A stretch of 54,288 bases of DNA from Streptomyces sp. I05A-00742 (GTDB taxonomy: Bacteria > Actinomycetota > Actinomycetes > Streptomycetales > Streptomycetaceae). Each line of letters starts with the position of its first letter. Position 1 is the first letter of the stretch. A program made the position numbers and the translations under genes. A model generated the notes under the pieces. It was given only the letters and a program-made list of their open reading frames with translations. It searched no databases and was not told where the DNA came from. This document shows positions 16,071 through 23,673 of the stretch, piece by piece. The stretch is from assembly GCF_013055795.1 (NCBI RefSeq), contig NZ_JABETO010000038.1, positions 1 to 54,288 on the forward strand, read 5' to 3'.

Positions 16071-16793
16071 GTGCACGATTCCGCCGCGCCCTCCCCCGGC
16101 CCCGCCGAGCGGCGCCTCGCGCGTGCTCTGCTCTCCCCCTGGTCCCGGCTGGCCCTGCTGGTGGTGATCGTCGCCGGTGCCGTGGCGACCGTCCTGTCCT
16201 GCCATCCCGAACGGCTGCTCTCGGAGGGCCTGCCGGCCGGGGTGCCCCACGGCCTCGCCTTCGTCCTGTTCTCGGCGGCGTACGGGCTGTGCACCGCGGC
16301 GTTCGTGCCCCGCCCGGTGCTGAGCGTCGCGGCCGGCACGCTCTTCGGCACCCAGACCGGTGCCCTGGCCGCCCTTCTGGGCACGGTCCTGGGCTCGGCG
16401 GCCTCGTTCGGCCTCGCCCGGCTGCTCGGACAGCGGGCCCTGCGTCCGCTGCTCCGCGCCCGGTGGCTGCGGAGCGCGGACCGGCAACTGAGCCGGCACG
16501 GCTTCCGCTCCATGCTGGCGGTGCGGCTCTTCCCCGGGGTGCCCTTCGCCGCGGCCAATTACTGCGCGGCGGTGTCACGGGTGGGCTGGACGCCGTTCCT
16601 GCTGGCCACCGCCCTGGGCAGCGCGCCGAGCACCACGGCCTACGTGATCGCGGGCAGCCACGCGGCGTCGCCCGGTTCCCCCGCCTTCGTCGCGGCGGTG
16701 GCGTTCATCGCGGTCACCGGCCTCGCGGCCGTGCTGGTGGTCTGGCGCCGCAGGGGGCGGGCGCTCCCGGCGGGGCGCCGGCAGCACCCCTGA
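16071..16793 (+). CDS. TVP38/TMEM64 family membrane protein
   Basis: A 240-residue polytopic membrane protein with a VTT domain, related to DedA. Hydrophobic helices occur at about 22-45, 60-80, 85-115, 150-180 and 190-215. The diagnostic C-terminal block is MLAVRLFPGVPFAAANYCAAVSRVGWTPFLLATALGSAPSTTAYVIAG in pieces (about 145-192). VTT proteins are implicated in lipid scrambling or undecaprenyl-phosphate recycling. The GTG at 16071 is the first start that leaves no non-coding prefix. No clear ribosome-binding site is visible, so the start is moderately certain. Confidence 0.85.
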   Translation: MHDSAAPSPGPAERRLARALLSPWSRLALLVVIVAGAVATVLSCHPERLLSEGLPAGVPHGLAFVLFSAAYGLCTAAFVPRPVLSVAAGTLFGTQTGALAALLGTVLGSAASFGLARLLGQRALRPLLRARWLRSADRQLSRHGFRSMLAVRLFPGVPFAAANYCAAVSRVGWTPFLLATALGSAPSTTAYVIAGSHAASPGSPAFVAAVAFIAVTGLAAVLVVWRRRGRALPAGRRQHP

Positions 16794-16807
16794 GCGGTCG
16801 GGTCCGC

Positions 16808-16966
16808 TCAGCGGCCCTTCGGCTCCGGGTCCTTCTTGTTCTCGTCGTTCTCGTCCCGTTCGCCCTCCGCCTGCGAGGGCGTGGTCCGCGGTGTCTGCGG
16901 GTGCACCCGCTCGGGGGGCTCGTCGTCGCGCTCCCCCTCGGCCTGGGACGGTGTCGTGTCGCTCAT
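16808..16966 (-). CDS. 52-residue charged protein with internal repeat
   Basis: A very small hydrophilic protein. The decamer TPSQAEGERD occurs twice (residues 5-14 and 29-38), and the C-terminus is rich in Asp, Glu, Asn and Lys. A strong GGAAGGGGAAG ribosome-binding site precedes the ATG at 16964-16966, and third-position G+C is very high, so I regard it as a real gene. No cysteines, membrane segment or signal peptide. It is probably intrinsically disordered. It lies 103 bases downstream of the His-rich membrane protein gene on the same strand. No family recognised. Confidence 0.7.
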   Translation of the reverse strand: MSDTTPSQAEGERDDEPPERVHPQTPRTTPSQAEGERDENDENKKDPEPKGR

Positions 16967-17069
16967 GCTGCTTCCCCTTCCGCGGCGGCCGCCCGCGCGG
17001 CGCCCTCCGGGTACCCGCGGGCGGGACGGCCATGCCGTACGGCGTCCGGCGGCGGGAACCCCCGGCCGC

Positions 17070-17477
17070 TCACGCCCTCGCCCTGCCCGGCGGCGGTCTG
17101 AGGTCGCCGCCCTTGCGGAGGACGGCGTACCCGATCCCGATGCCCGCCGCCACCGGCCACTCCAGGACGCCCGCCACGCCGAGGGCGCCGACGCCGAGGT
17201 AGAGCGGCAGCCCGCCCTTGGCGGGGAGGATCCGCTGGGCCGCAGTGACCGGCAGCTTGACGGCCTTGAGGGCGGTGCCGGCGACGGAGTCGACGGGGAT
17301 GGTGACGGTGACGGTCCGCTGCCCGTCCCGGTGGACGACCGACGCGGTGGGCCGGTGGACGTCCTCCTCGTGGTGGTGCTCCGCGCTCTCGGAGCGGCCG
17401 GTGTCCCGGTGGTCCGCGGGGTGCCCCTGGTGCTGCCGGGAGGAGTGCTTGTGGGCGTGCTTGGTGTGGTGGCTCAC
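17070..17477 (-). CDS. His-rich small membrane protein beside P-type ATPase
   Basis: A 135-residue protein. The N-terminal 40 residues are extraordinarily His-rich (SHHTKHAHKHSSRQHQGH and AEHHHEEDVH), fitting metal binding. A mid section (TVTVTIPVDSVAGTALKAVKLPVTAAQRILPA in pieces) leads to one or two hydrophobic helices (LPLYLGVGALGVAGVLEW, VAAGIGIGYAVL) and a short basic tail. GTG 17475-17477 is the start: GGAGG lies seven bases upstream. It is divergent from the giant P-type ATPase gene with 163 bases between. Mycobacterial P-type ATPases also have small adjacent membrane partners, so an accessory or metal-handling role is inferred. Confidence 0.78.
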   Translation of the reverse strand: MSHHTKHAHKHSSRQHQGHPADHRDTGRSESAEHHHEEDVHRPTASVVHRDGQRTVTVTIPVDSVAGTALKAVKLPVTAAQRILPAKGGLPLYLGVGALGVAGVLEWPVAAGIGIGYAVLRKGGDLRPPPGRARA

Positions 17478-17512
17478 GGATGTCCCTCCAATGCACGGAT
17501 GTCCCTCAAATG
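17475..17512. repeat. 19-bp tandem duplication of a ribosome-binding site and start codon
   Basis: Units 17475-17493 and 17494-17512 are 18/19 identical. On the minus strand each reads a GAGGGACATCCGTG core, that is, a Shine-Dalgarno plus GTG. The translation-initiation region of the His-rich protein has therefore been duplicated. The upstream GTG opens a different frame. Confidence 0.85.
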
Positions 17513-17640
17513 CCCTGCCGCACATGCAGGCATTCATGCACTTTTCTCATTATGTTCATTTTTGGTGCATTCGCCTCTCACGTGGCCCCGCCACCCGGCG
17601 CTCCGCACCACGGAACGCGTGCGGCGCGGAGGAGGTCCTG
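17513..17640. promoter_or_regulatory. AT-rich divergent promoter region of P-type ATPase locus
   Basis: About 17521-17575 is strikingly AT-rich for this genome and contains the direct repeat CATGCA (17523-17528 and 17535-17540) plus a third partial copy (GTGCAT near 17566). It lies between the His-rich protein and the ATPase genes, so it probably holds both promoters and a metal-responsive operator. Specific -10/-35 boxes are uncertain. Confidence 0.45.
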
Positions 17641-20600
17641 GTGCGGTCGTGGAGCGCGGTGGTGCCGGTCCTCGTCGGCTCGGCCCTCCTGGGACCGGTC
17701 CGGGCGCTGGGCGCCGCGGCCGACGGGGCGGCCGGTGCGCTCCGCTGGGGACGCCGGACGGCGGACGAGGCCCTGACCGGGCTGTCGTCCGGGCTGTCCG
17801 AGGCGGCCGCCGTGCTCGCCGACGCGGGCCGGGACCGCGCCCGGCGCCGGGTGTGGACGAGCGCCGGACGAACCCACCTGGAGGTACGGGGCCTGGCCGG
17901 CGGTGACGAGCGGCACGACCGGCTCGCGACGGCCCTGTGCACCGCGCTGCGCCGGCTGGAGGGGGTGCGCTGGGCCGAGGTCAACGCGGTGCTCGGGCAT
18001 CTGGTCGTCGACGCGGACGAGGACCGCGTCCCCGTCGGCGATCTGCTGGAGCTGGTGGAGCGGATCGAGGAGGAACACCTCGGCGCCGGGACGTTCGGTG
18101 CCGGCGGCCCGCGCCCGCCGTTCGACGAGGTGCCCGCCACCCTGGCGAAGGTGGCGCTCGCGGCCGACTGCGTGGGGCTGGTGTGCTCGACGGCCCGCCG
18201 GCTGAGCCCGCTGCCCGCCCTGCCGCCGTCCCTCCGGCTGCCCGCGGTGCTGGCCGAGACACAGCCCCGGCTGCGCCGCCTCCTGGAGGACCGGCTGGGC
18301 CGGGAGCACGCCGAGGCCCTGCTCGCGGCCTCCAACGCGACGGTGCACGCGCTGACCCGGGGCACCGCGCCGCTGACGCTGGACCTGGTGCGCCGGCTCT
18401 GGCAGCTCGCTGAGATCCACGCCCGGCAGGGCGTGTGGGCCCTGCGCGAGGCCGAGCTCGTCGAGCGCGACGGCCTTCCCCGGCAGGCCCCCGAGCGCCC
18501 CGCCCGGCCCGTCCCCCTCCCCGAGGGCCCCGTCGAGTCCTGCGGCCGGCGCACCTCGCTGACGGCCCTGCTGGGCGCCGGCGGACTGCTCGCCTGGACC
18601 CGCGACCACGAACGGGCCGCCCGCACCGTCGTGGCCACCGCGCCCAGGGCCGCCGAGGCCGGCCGGGAGGCGTTCGTCGCCCGGCTGGCCCGGGACCTGG
18701 CCCGGGCGGGCGCGGTGCCGATGGACGCGGCCGCCCTCCGCCGGCTCGACCGGGTCACGGCCGTGCTGATCGACGCGCCGGTGCTGTGCACCCCGCGTCC
18801 CCGGCTGCTGTCGGCCGCCGCCACCGGCGGCCGGGACGAGGCGGCCGTCTGGAGCGCGGCCCACCGCGTCCTGGCCCGGCTCACCCTCGGCGAGCTCCGC
18901 GGCCCGGGCCCGTGGTCGTCCGGCGGATGGCGGCTGGAGCGCGCCCGCGACGCGCCGCCGGGACGCCCGGACGCCGCCGGGGGCCTGCCCCTGGACCTGT
19001 GGGCCCCGGACGGGGAACGCGCGGGCCGGCTCCTGGTCGGCTGCGCGCTGGACCCGCTGGCCGACGCCCTCCTCGCCGTCGCCCGCGGCCCCACCCGCCG
19101 GGTGCTCCTCACCGAACACGCCAGCGCCGGCGAGCTGTTGCCGCGCGCCCACCGGACGGTGCCCGCCGACGTGCCCCTGGCCGAGGAGGTCCGGCGGCTC
19201 CAGCGCGACGGGGAGGTGGTGCTGCTCGTCAGCGGCGGCGCGGACGGGGCGCTGGCCGCCGCCGACGTCGGCGTCCACGTACCGCCGGGCCCCGGTGCGA
19301 CGGGCGGGGTGTGCTGGTCCGCCCACCTGATCTGCGGTCCCGGACTCGCCCTGGTCTGGCGGCTGCTGGCCGCCCTGGAACCGGCGCGCGAGGTCAGCGG
19401 CAGGTCCGCCCGGCTGTCCGTGGGCGGGTCCCTGCTGGGGGCGTTGATCGCGACGGGCGGGGCCCGGCACGGCCAGGCCGGTCTCGTCACCTCGCCGGTG
19501 CACGGCGCCGCCCTCCTCGCCATGGCCGACGGCCTCCAGGCCGCCCGTCGGGTGGCCGCCCGCCCGCTGCCGCCCGGCCGCGTCCGGGGGACCTGGCACG
19601 CGCTCGGCGCGGAGGAGACCCTGTCCCTCCTGCGCGCCTCCGCCGGTCCCGGGACGGCCCGGGCGGCACCCGCCCGGCGCCGCTCGCCGGCCGCCGCCGT
19701 GGCCCGGCTGCCCGTCCTGGGGCCGCCGGCCCGTGCCTCGGGACGGCTGCTGGGCGCGGTCCGCGAAGAGCTCCGCGATCCGCTCACCCCGGTGCTCACC
19801 CTCGGCGCGGCCGCCTCCGTCGCCGTCGGCTCCACGGTCGACTCCGCCCTGGTGGGCGGCGTGATGACCGGCAACGCCCTGATCAGCGGGGTGCAGCGGC
19901 TGCGCGCCGAGCAGGCCCTGCGCGGGCTGCTCCTCGCAGAACGGCCCACCGCCCGGCGCCTGACGTGGCACCCGCCCGGTCCGGCCCCGGACGGGCTCCT
20001 CGCCTCCCTGGGAGCCGCGCCCGTCCGCACGGTCGCCGCGGAGGAGCTGCGGACCGGGGACGTCATCGCGCTGGGCCCGACCGACGTCGTCCCGGCGGAC
20101 GCCCGGATCGTGGCCGCCGACCGGCTCGAACTCGACGAGTCCCCGCTGACCGGCGAGTCCGCGCCCGTCGCCAAGGACGCGCGGGCGACGCCGGGCGCCG
20201 ACCTCGCCGAACGGTCCTGCATGGTCTACCAGGGCTGCACCGTGCTGGCGGGGACCGGGTACGCGGTCGTCGTGGCCACCGGGGCCCAGACGGAGGCCGG
20301 ACGGGCCGCGGACCTGGTCGGCGACGCCGTCGCGGCACCCGGCATCGAGGCGCACCTCGCGGCCCTGACCAGGACCGCGCTGCCCGCGGTCGCCGTCGGG
20401 GGCGGCGCGGTGACCCTCCTCGGGCTGGTGCGCGGGCTCCCCCTGCGGCAGGCGGTCGCCTCCGGGGTGGCCGTCGCGGTGGCCGCCGTCCCGGAAGGGC
20501 TGCCGCTCGTCGCCACCGTCGCCCAGTCGGCGGCCGCGCGGCGGCTCTCGCAGCGCGGCATCCTGACCCGGTCCGCCCGGGCGCTGGAGGCCCTCGGCCG

Positions 20601-22257
20601 CGTCGACACCGTCTGCTTCGACAAGACGGGCACCCTGACCCGGGGCCGTCTCGCCGTCACCCGGCCGGCCGCCCTCGGCCGTGAACCGTCCCTGGACGAC
20701 CCGTCGGGGCGGCGGATCCTGCGGACCGCGGCCCGCGCCTGTCCCCCGCCCTCGCCCGGCCGGCCCCCGCCGCACGCCACCGACCGGGCCGTCCTGGACG
20801 CGGCCGCCGCGCACTGCGGCCCCGACCGCGACTGGCGGCTGACCGCCGAACTGCCCTTCGAGACCGGCCGGGGCTACTCCGCCTCCCTCGGCACCGACGG
20901 CGGCCCGCCCCTGCTCACGGTCAAGGGCGCGCCCGAGACGGTGCTCGCCCGCTGCGCCGCGGTGGCGTCCGACGACGGCTCCCCCGAGCCGTTCGGGCCG
21001 GGTCAACTCCGCGCCGCCCAGGAGCTGGTGCGGCGGCTCGCGGACGACGGGCTGCGCGTGCTGGCCGTCGCCGAGGCGCGGCCTCCCGCCGGGGCCGACG
21101 CGGAGTCCGGCCTTCCGGAGCTCGTCCGCGATCTGACGCTGGTCGGGTTCCTCGGGCTCGCCGACACCCCGCGCCCGGGTGCCGCGGACGCCGTCCGGCG
21201 GCTCACCGAGGCGGGCACCCGCGTTGTGATGATCACCGGTGACCATCCGGTGACGGCGGCCGCCGTCGCCCGCGAACTGGGCGTGCCCGCCGACAGGGTG
21301 GTGACCGGCCCGGAACTCGACACCCTCCCCGAGCCGGAGCGCCTCGCCCGCGTCGCGCGCGCCACGGTGTTCGCCCGGGTCTCCCCCGAGCAGAAGGCCG
21401 GCATCGTCCACGCCCTGCGGGCCACCGGCCATGTGGTGGCCATGACGGGGGACGGCATCAACGACGCCGCCGCCATCCGGCTCGCGGACGTGGGCATCGG
21501 GCTGTCCGCCCACGGTTCCACGTCCGCGCGGGCCGCGGCGGACCTCGTCCTCGCCGACCCCGACCCGCGCCTGATCGTGGACGCCCTGCTGGAGGGCCGG
21601 GCGCTGTGGCGCAGCGTCCGGGACGCGGTCGCCGTCCTGGTCGGCGGCAACGCGGGCGAGGTCGCGTTCACGCTGCTCGGCACGGCGCTCTCCGGGCGCG
21701 CGCCGCTGGGCACGCGCCAGTTCCTCCTGGTCAACCTGCTCACCGACATGCTGCCCGCGCTGGCCATCGCCCTCGCCCGCACGGCCGAGGAGGACGACCT
21801 CGCCGCGGGTCCCGTGCCCGCGCTGCTGGGCCGCGACCTGGCCCGCGCGCTGGCAGTGCGCGGCACCGCCACCGCGCTCGGCGCCGCGGCGGCCTGGCAG
21901 TTCGGCCGGGTGACGGGCCGTCGGGGCCGGGCGGGAACGATGGGTCTGGCGGCCCTGGTCCTCACCCAGCTCGGTCAGACCCTCACCACGGACTGGCGGA
22001 GTCCGCTCGTCCTGACCACCGCGGGGCTCTCGGCCCTGGCGCTCCTCGCCGTGGTGCAGACCCCCGGCGTCAGCCACTTCTTCGGCTGTACCCCGCTCGG
22101 TCCGGTGGCCTGGAGCATCGTCCTCGCCTCCTCGGCCGTCGCCACGCTGGCCGCCGCCGCGGCGCCGCGGCTGCTCGACGGCGGGCGCGAGGTGCCGGCC
22201 GGCGGCCCTGTCGCGGCCCTTGTGCCGGCCGGCCGCCGGGGCGGCGCACGGACGTGA
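17641..22257 (+). CDS. Large P-type ATPase (CtpI/CtpH-like)
   Basis: A 1538-residue cation-translocating P-type ATPase. The C-terminal two thirds carry a full pump: TGES (837-840), PEGLP (951-955, as in P2-type calcium pumps rather than the CPC of heavy-metal pumps), phosphorylation motif DKTGTLT with Asp994, and TGDGIND (around 1269-1275), followed by several membrane helices. The N-terminal third has an HMA-like ferredoxin fold without CxxC (about 80-145). It then has a degenerate copy of the HAD core: LDRVTAVLIDAPVL at about 370-383 sits where DKTGT would be, and a SGGADGALAAADVGVHV segment replaces GDGIND. This extended layout matches mycobacterial CtpI-type proteins. The ion is not known. 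GTG 17641 has GGAGG upstream. Confidence 0.9.
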   Translation: MRSWSAVVPVLVGSALLGPVRALGAAADGAAGALRWGRRTADEALTGLSSGLSEAAAVLADAGRDRARRRVWTSAGRTHLEVRGLAGGDERHDRLATALCTALRRLEGVRWAEVNAVLGHLVVDADEDRVPVGDLLELVERIEEEHLGAGTFGAGGPRPPFDEVPATLAKVALAADCVGLVCSTARRLSPLPALPPSLRLPAVLAETQPRLRRLLEDRLGREHAEALLAASNATVHALTRGTAPLTLDLVRRLWQLAEIHARQGVWALREAELVERDGLPRQAPERPARPVPLPEGPVESCGRRTSLTALLGAGGLLAWTRDHERAARTVVATAPRAAEAGREAFVARLARDLARAGAVPMDAAALRRLDRVTAVLIDAPVLCTPRPRLLSAAATGGRDEAAVWSAAHRVLARLTLGELRGPGPWSSGGWRLERARDAPPGRPDAAGGLPLDLWAPDGERAGRLLVGCALDPLADALLAVARGPTRRVLLTEHASAGELLPRAHRTVPADVPLAEEVRRLQRDGEVVLLVSGGADGALAAADVGVHVPPGPGATGGVCWSAHLICGPGLALVWRLLAALEPAREVSGRSARLSVGGSLLGALIATGGARHGQAGLVTSPVHGAALLAMADGLQAARRVAARPLPPGRVRGTWHALGAEETLSLLRASAGPGTARAAPARRRSPAAAVARLPVLGPPARASGRLLGAVREELRDPLTPVLTLGAAASVAVGSTVDSALVGGVMTGNALISGVQRLRAEQALRGLLLAERPTARRLTWHPPGPAPDGLLASLGAAPVRTVAAEELRTGDVIALGPTDVVPADARIVAADRLELDESPLTGESAPVAKDARATPGADLAERSCMVYQGCTVLAGTGYAVVVATGAQTEAGRAADLVGDAVAAPGIEAHLAALTRTALPAVAVGGGAVTLLGLVRGLPLRQAVASGVAVAVAAVPEGLPLVATVAQSAAARRLSQRGILTRSARALEALGRVDTVCFDKTGTLTRGRLAVTRPAALGREPSLDDPSGRRILRTAARACPPPSPGRPPPHATDRAVLDAAAAHCGPDRDWRLTAELPFETGRGYSASLGTDGGPPLLTVKGAPETVLARCAAVASDDGSPEPFGPGQLRAAQELVRRLADDGLRVLAVAEARPPAGADAESGLPELVRDLTLVGFLGLADTPRPGAADAVRRLTEAGTRVVMITGDHPVTAAAVARELGVPADRVVTGPELDTLPEPERLARVARATVFARVSPEQKAGIVHALRATGHVVAMTGDGINDAAAIRLADVGIGLSAHGSTSARAAADLVLADPDPRLIVDALLEGRALWRSVRDAVAVLVGGNAGEVAFTLLGTALSGRAPLGTRQFLLVNLLTDMLPALAIALARTAEEDDLAAGPVPALLGRDLARALAVRGTATALGAAAAWQFGRVTGRRGRAGTMGLAALVLTQLGQTLTTDWRSPLVLTTAGLSALALLAVVQTPGVSHFFGCTPLGPVAWSIVLASSAVATLAAAAAPRLLDGGREVPAGGPVAALVPAGRRGGART

Positions 22258-22277
22258 CGCCGGGAGCCCCCGGGCGG

Positions 22278-22655
22278 TCATTCGTACGGCAGCCCCTCCC
22301 GCGCGCGGTTCCCCAGCCAAACCGCGTTGCAGAGGGGTGCCCGGTGCGCGGAGAACTCCTGGCGGCCGCAGACGGGCAGGTGGGCGATGCGGCACTGCTC
22401 GGACGGCGGCGGCGCGCCGCGCCGGCGCCCGACGGCCCGTCCGTCCTCGCCCAGGAACCACTGCCTGCCGTCCGGCACTTCGGCGACGGGCAGCGGTTCC
22501 GGTTCGAGGAGCACCCAGTGCCCGGCCGCGGTCGGCCGGAGCTCCTGCGGCCGACCGCAGTCCGGGCAGGCCGGTGTGTCCGGCCGCCGGGCGCTGATGC
22601 CTTCGTCGTCGCCGTCCGGTACGCCGGCGGTGCGCGGTACCTCGTGTCCCCCCAT
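22278..22655 (-). CDS. DUF6083 domain-containing protein
   Basis: A 125-residue protein. An N-terminal CPDCGRP zinc-knuckle-like CxxC sits at about 30-36. The family pattern follows: GHWVLLEPEPLPVAEVPDGRQWFLGEDGRAV, then CRIAHLPVCG (second Cys pair) and LCNAVWLGNR. A zinc ribbon formed by four cysteines is likely. Function is unknown. It converges tightly on the P-type ATPase stop (20 bases). Confidence 0.82.
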   Translation of the reverse strand: MGGHEVPRTAGVPDGDDEGISARRPDTPACPDCGRPQELRPTAAGHWVLLEPEPLPVAEVPDGRQWFLGEDGRAVGRRRGAPPPSEQCRIAHLPVCGRQEFSAHRAPLCNAVWLGNRAREGLPYE

Positions 22656-22850
22656 GTCCGGAGCGTGCCGCGGGACCGGTCCGGCCGCCAGGACCGCCCC
22701 GGCCGTTCGTTCCGGCGACGGCCGGTGAGGCGGGGACAGGGAGGGGCTTGGGGGGCATCGGCCGACCCTCCGGCCGTCAGGAGAAGCGGCCGGTCCCGCG
22801 GTCTTGCGCAGGACGGCGGTGGGAGCTCCTGTGCCGCGGAGCGTGCGGGG

Positions 22851-22891
22851 CCGCTGATTCGGGCGATCCCCCGCGTCGCCCGAATCAGCGG
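22851..22891. terminator. Strong hairpin with no assigned upstream gene
   Basis: Perfect 15-bp stem CCGCTGATTCGGGCG/CGCCCGAATCAGCGG with an 11-base loop. It is the longest perfect stem I noted in this window. The flanking genes diverge from it, so it terminates neither of them. Confidence 0.6.
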
Positions 22892-22949
22892 ATGTACCGG
22901 GCCCCCACCTGCTCGGCGGACGGGCCGACCGGTACCCTCCTGAGTGTAT

Positions 22950-22962
22950 TGGCTCGGAGCCA
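22950..22962. promoter_or_regulatory. Probable TetR autoregulatory operator
   Basis: Inverted repeat TGGCTC-G-GAGCCA, 20 bases upstream of the TetR start codon, in the expected promoter position. The GAGCCA half-site also forms the palindrome at 30066-30082. Confidence 0.55.
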
Positions 22963-22982
22963 GTCAACGCAGGAGTTACAGC

Positions 22983-23600
22983 ATGTCGCCCCGCAGTGCG
23001 TCGGTCAATGAGGAGTTGCGCCGCCGGTCCCGCGAGCGGCTTCTCCAGGCGACCATCGAACTGGTGGATGAATACGGTTACGAGGCGACGACCCTCGCGG
23101 ACATCGCCGGACGGGCCGGCGCGGCGCGCGGTCTCGTCTCGTACTACTTCCCCGGCAAACGGCAGTTGCTCCAGTCGGCCGTGCACCGGCTGATGCATAT
23201 GGAGCTCGCGGCGGTCCTGGAGCGCGAACCGGTGAGCCGGGACGGGCGTGAACGCATGGCACGGGCGATCGACGCGATCCTCGGGCTCGCCCGGGACCGC
23301 CCCCGCCTGATGCGCACCCACATGGCGGGCATCCTCCAGGCCGAGGGGCTCATCCAGTGCCCCGAACAGCAGCGCGTGGCGTTCCTGCTCCGGGACACCG
23401 TCGAGCGGTACGGGTCGGGCGACCCGGAGACCGACTACCGGCTGCTGCGGGCCCTGCTCATGGGCGCGGTGGTGGCGGTCCTGCTGCCCGGCGCGCCGAT
23501 GCCGCCGGAACGGCTGCGGTCCGAGCTGTTCCAGCGCTACGGGCTGGACTGGGGGCTCGGTCTGCCGCCCGGCCCCGAGCCACCGCCGCCGGGGGTCTGA
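22983..23600 (+). CDS. TetR/AcrR family transcriptional regulator
   Basis: A 205-residue repressor. The N-terminal DNA-binding domain (about 12-60) contains RERLLQATIELVDEYGYEATTLADIAGRAGAARGLVSYYFPGKRQLLQSAV in pieces, the standard TetR helix-turn-helix with YYFPGK. The ligand-binding domain follows and ends in a Pro-rich tail. ATG 22983 has a GGAG site; the open frame upstream of it is promoter. The ligand is unknown. The next gene on the same strand is an FprA-type reductase 73 bases away, which it may or may not control. A palindrome upstream suggests autoregulation. Confidence 0.92.
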   Translation: MSPRSASVNEELRRRSRERLLQATIELVDEYGYEATTLADIAGRAGAARGLVSYYFPGKRQLLQSAVHRLMHMELAAVLEREPVSRDGRERMARAIDAILGLARDRPRLMRTHMAGILQAEGLIQCPEQQRVAFLLRDTVERYGSGDPETDYRLLRALLMGAVVAVLLPGAPMPPERLRSELFQRYGLDWGLGLPPGPEPPPPGV

Positions 23601-23673
23601 ACGGCGCGGGGAAGCTGCCGCGCCGGGACGGCGGTGCGATGCTGGACGCAGCCCTCCGGAAGGAGAGACCTCC

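Larger units (their letters stand above)
22656..22982. other. Divergent intergenic region with orphan hairpin and operator
   Basis: These 327 bases lie between the DUF6083 gene (minus) and the TetR gene (plus). I see no convincing gene. The region holds a 15-bp hairpin (22851-22891) and a TGGCTC-G-GAGCCA dyad (22950-22962), each listed separately. Confidence 0.5.

Noticed and set aside
17578..22758. Very long minus-strand open frame (about 1726 codons) opposite the P-type ATPase
   Set aside because: It is the antisense shadow of the ATPase in GC-rich DNA: low-complexity Gly/Arg/Ala/Pro composition, no family motifs, whereas the plus frame has all pump motifs.
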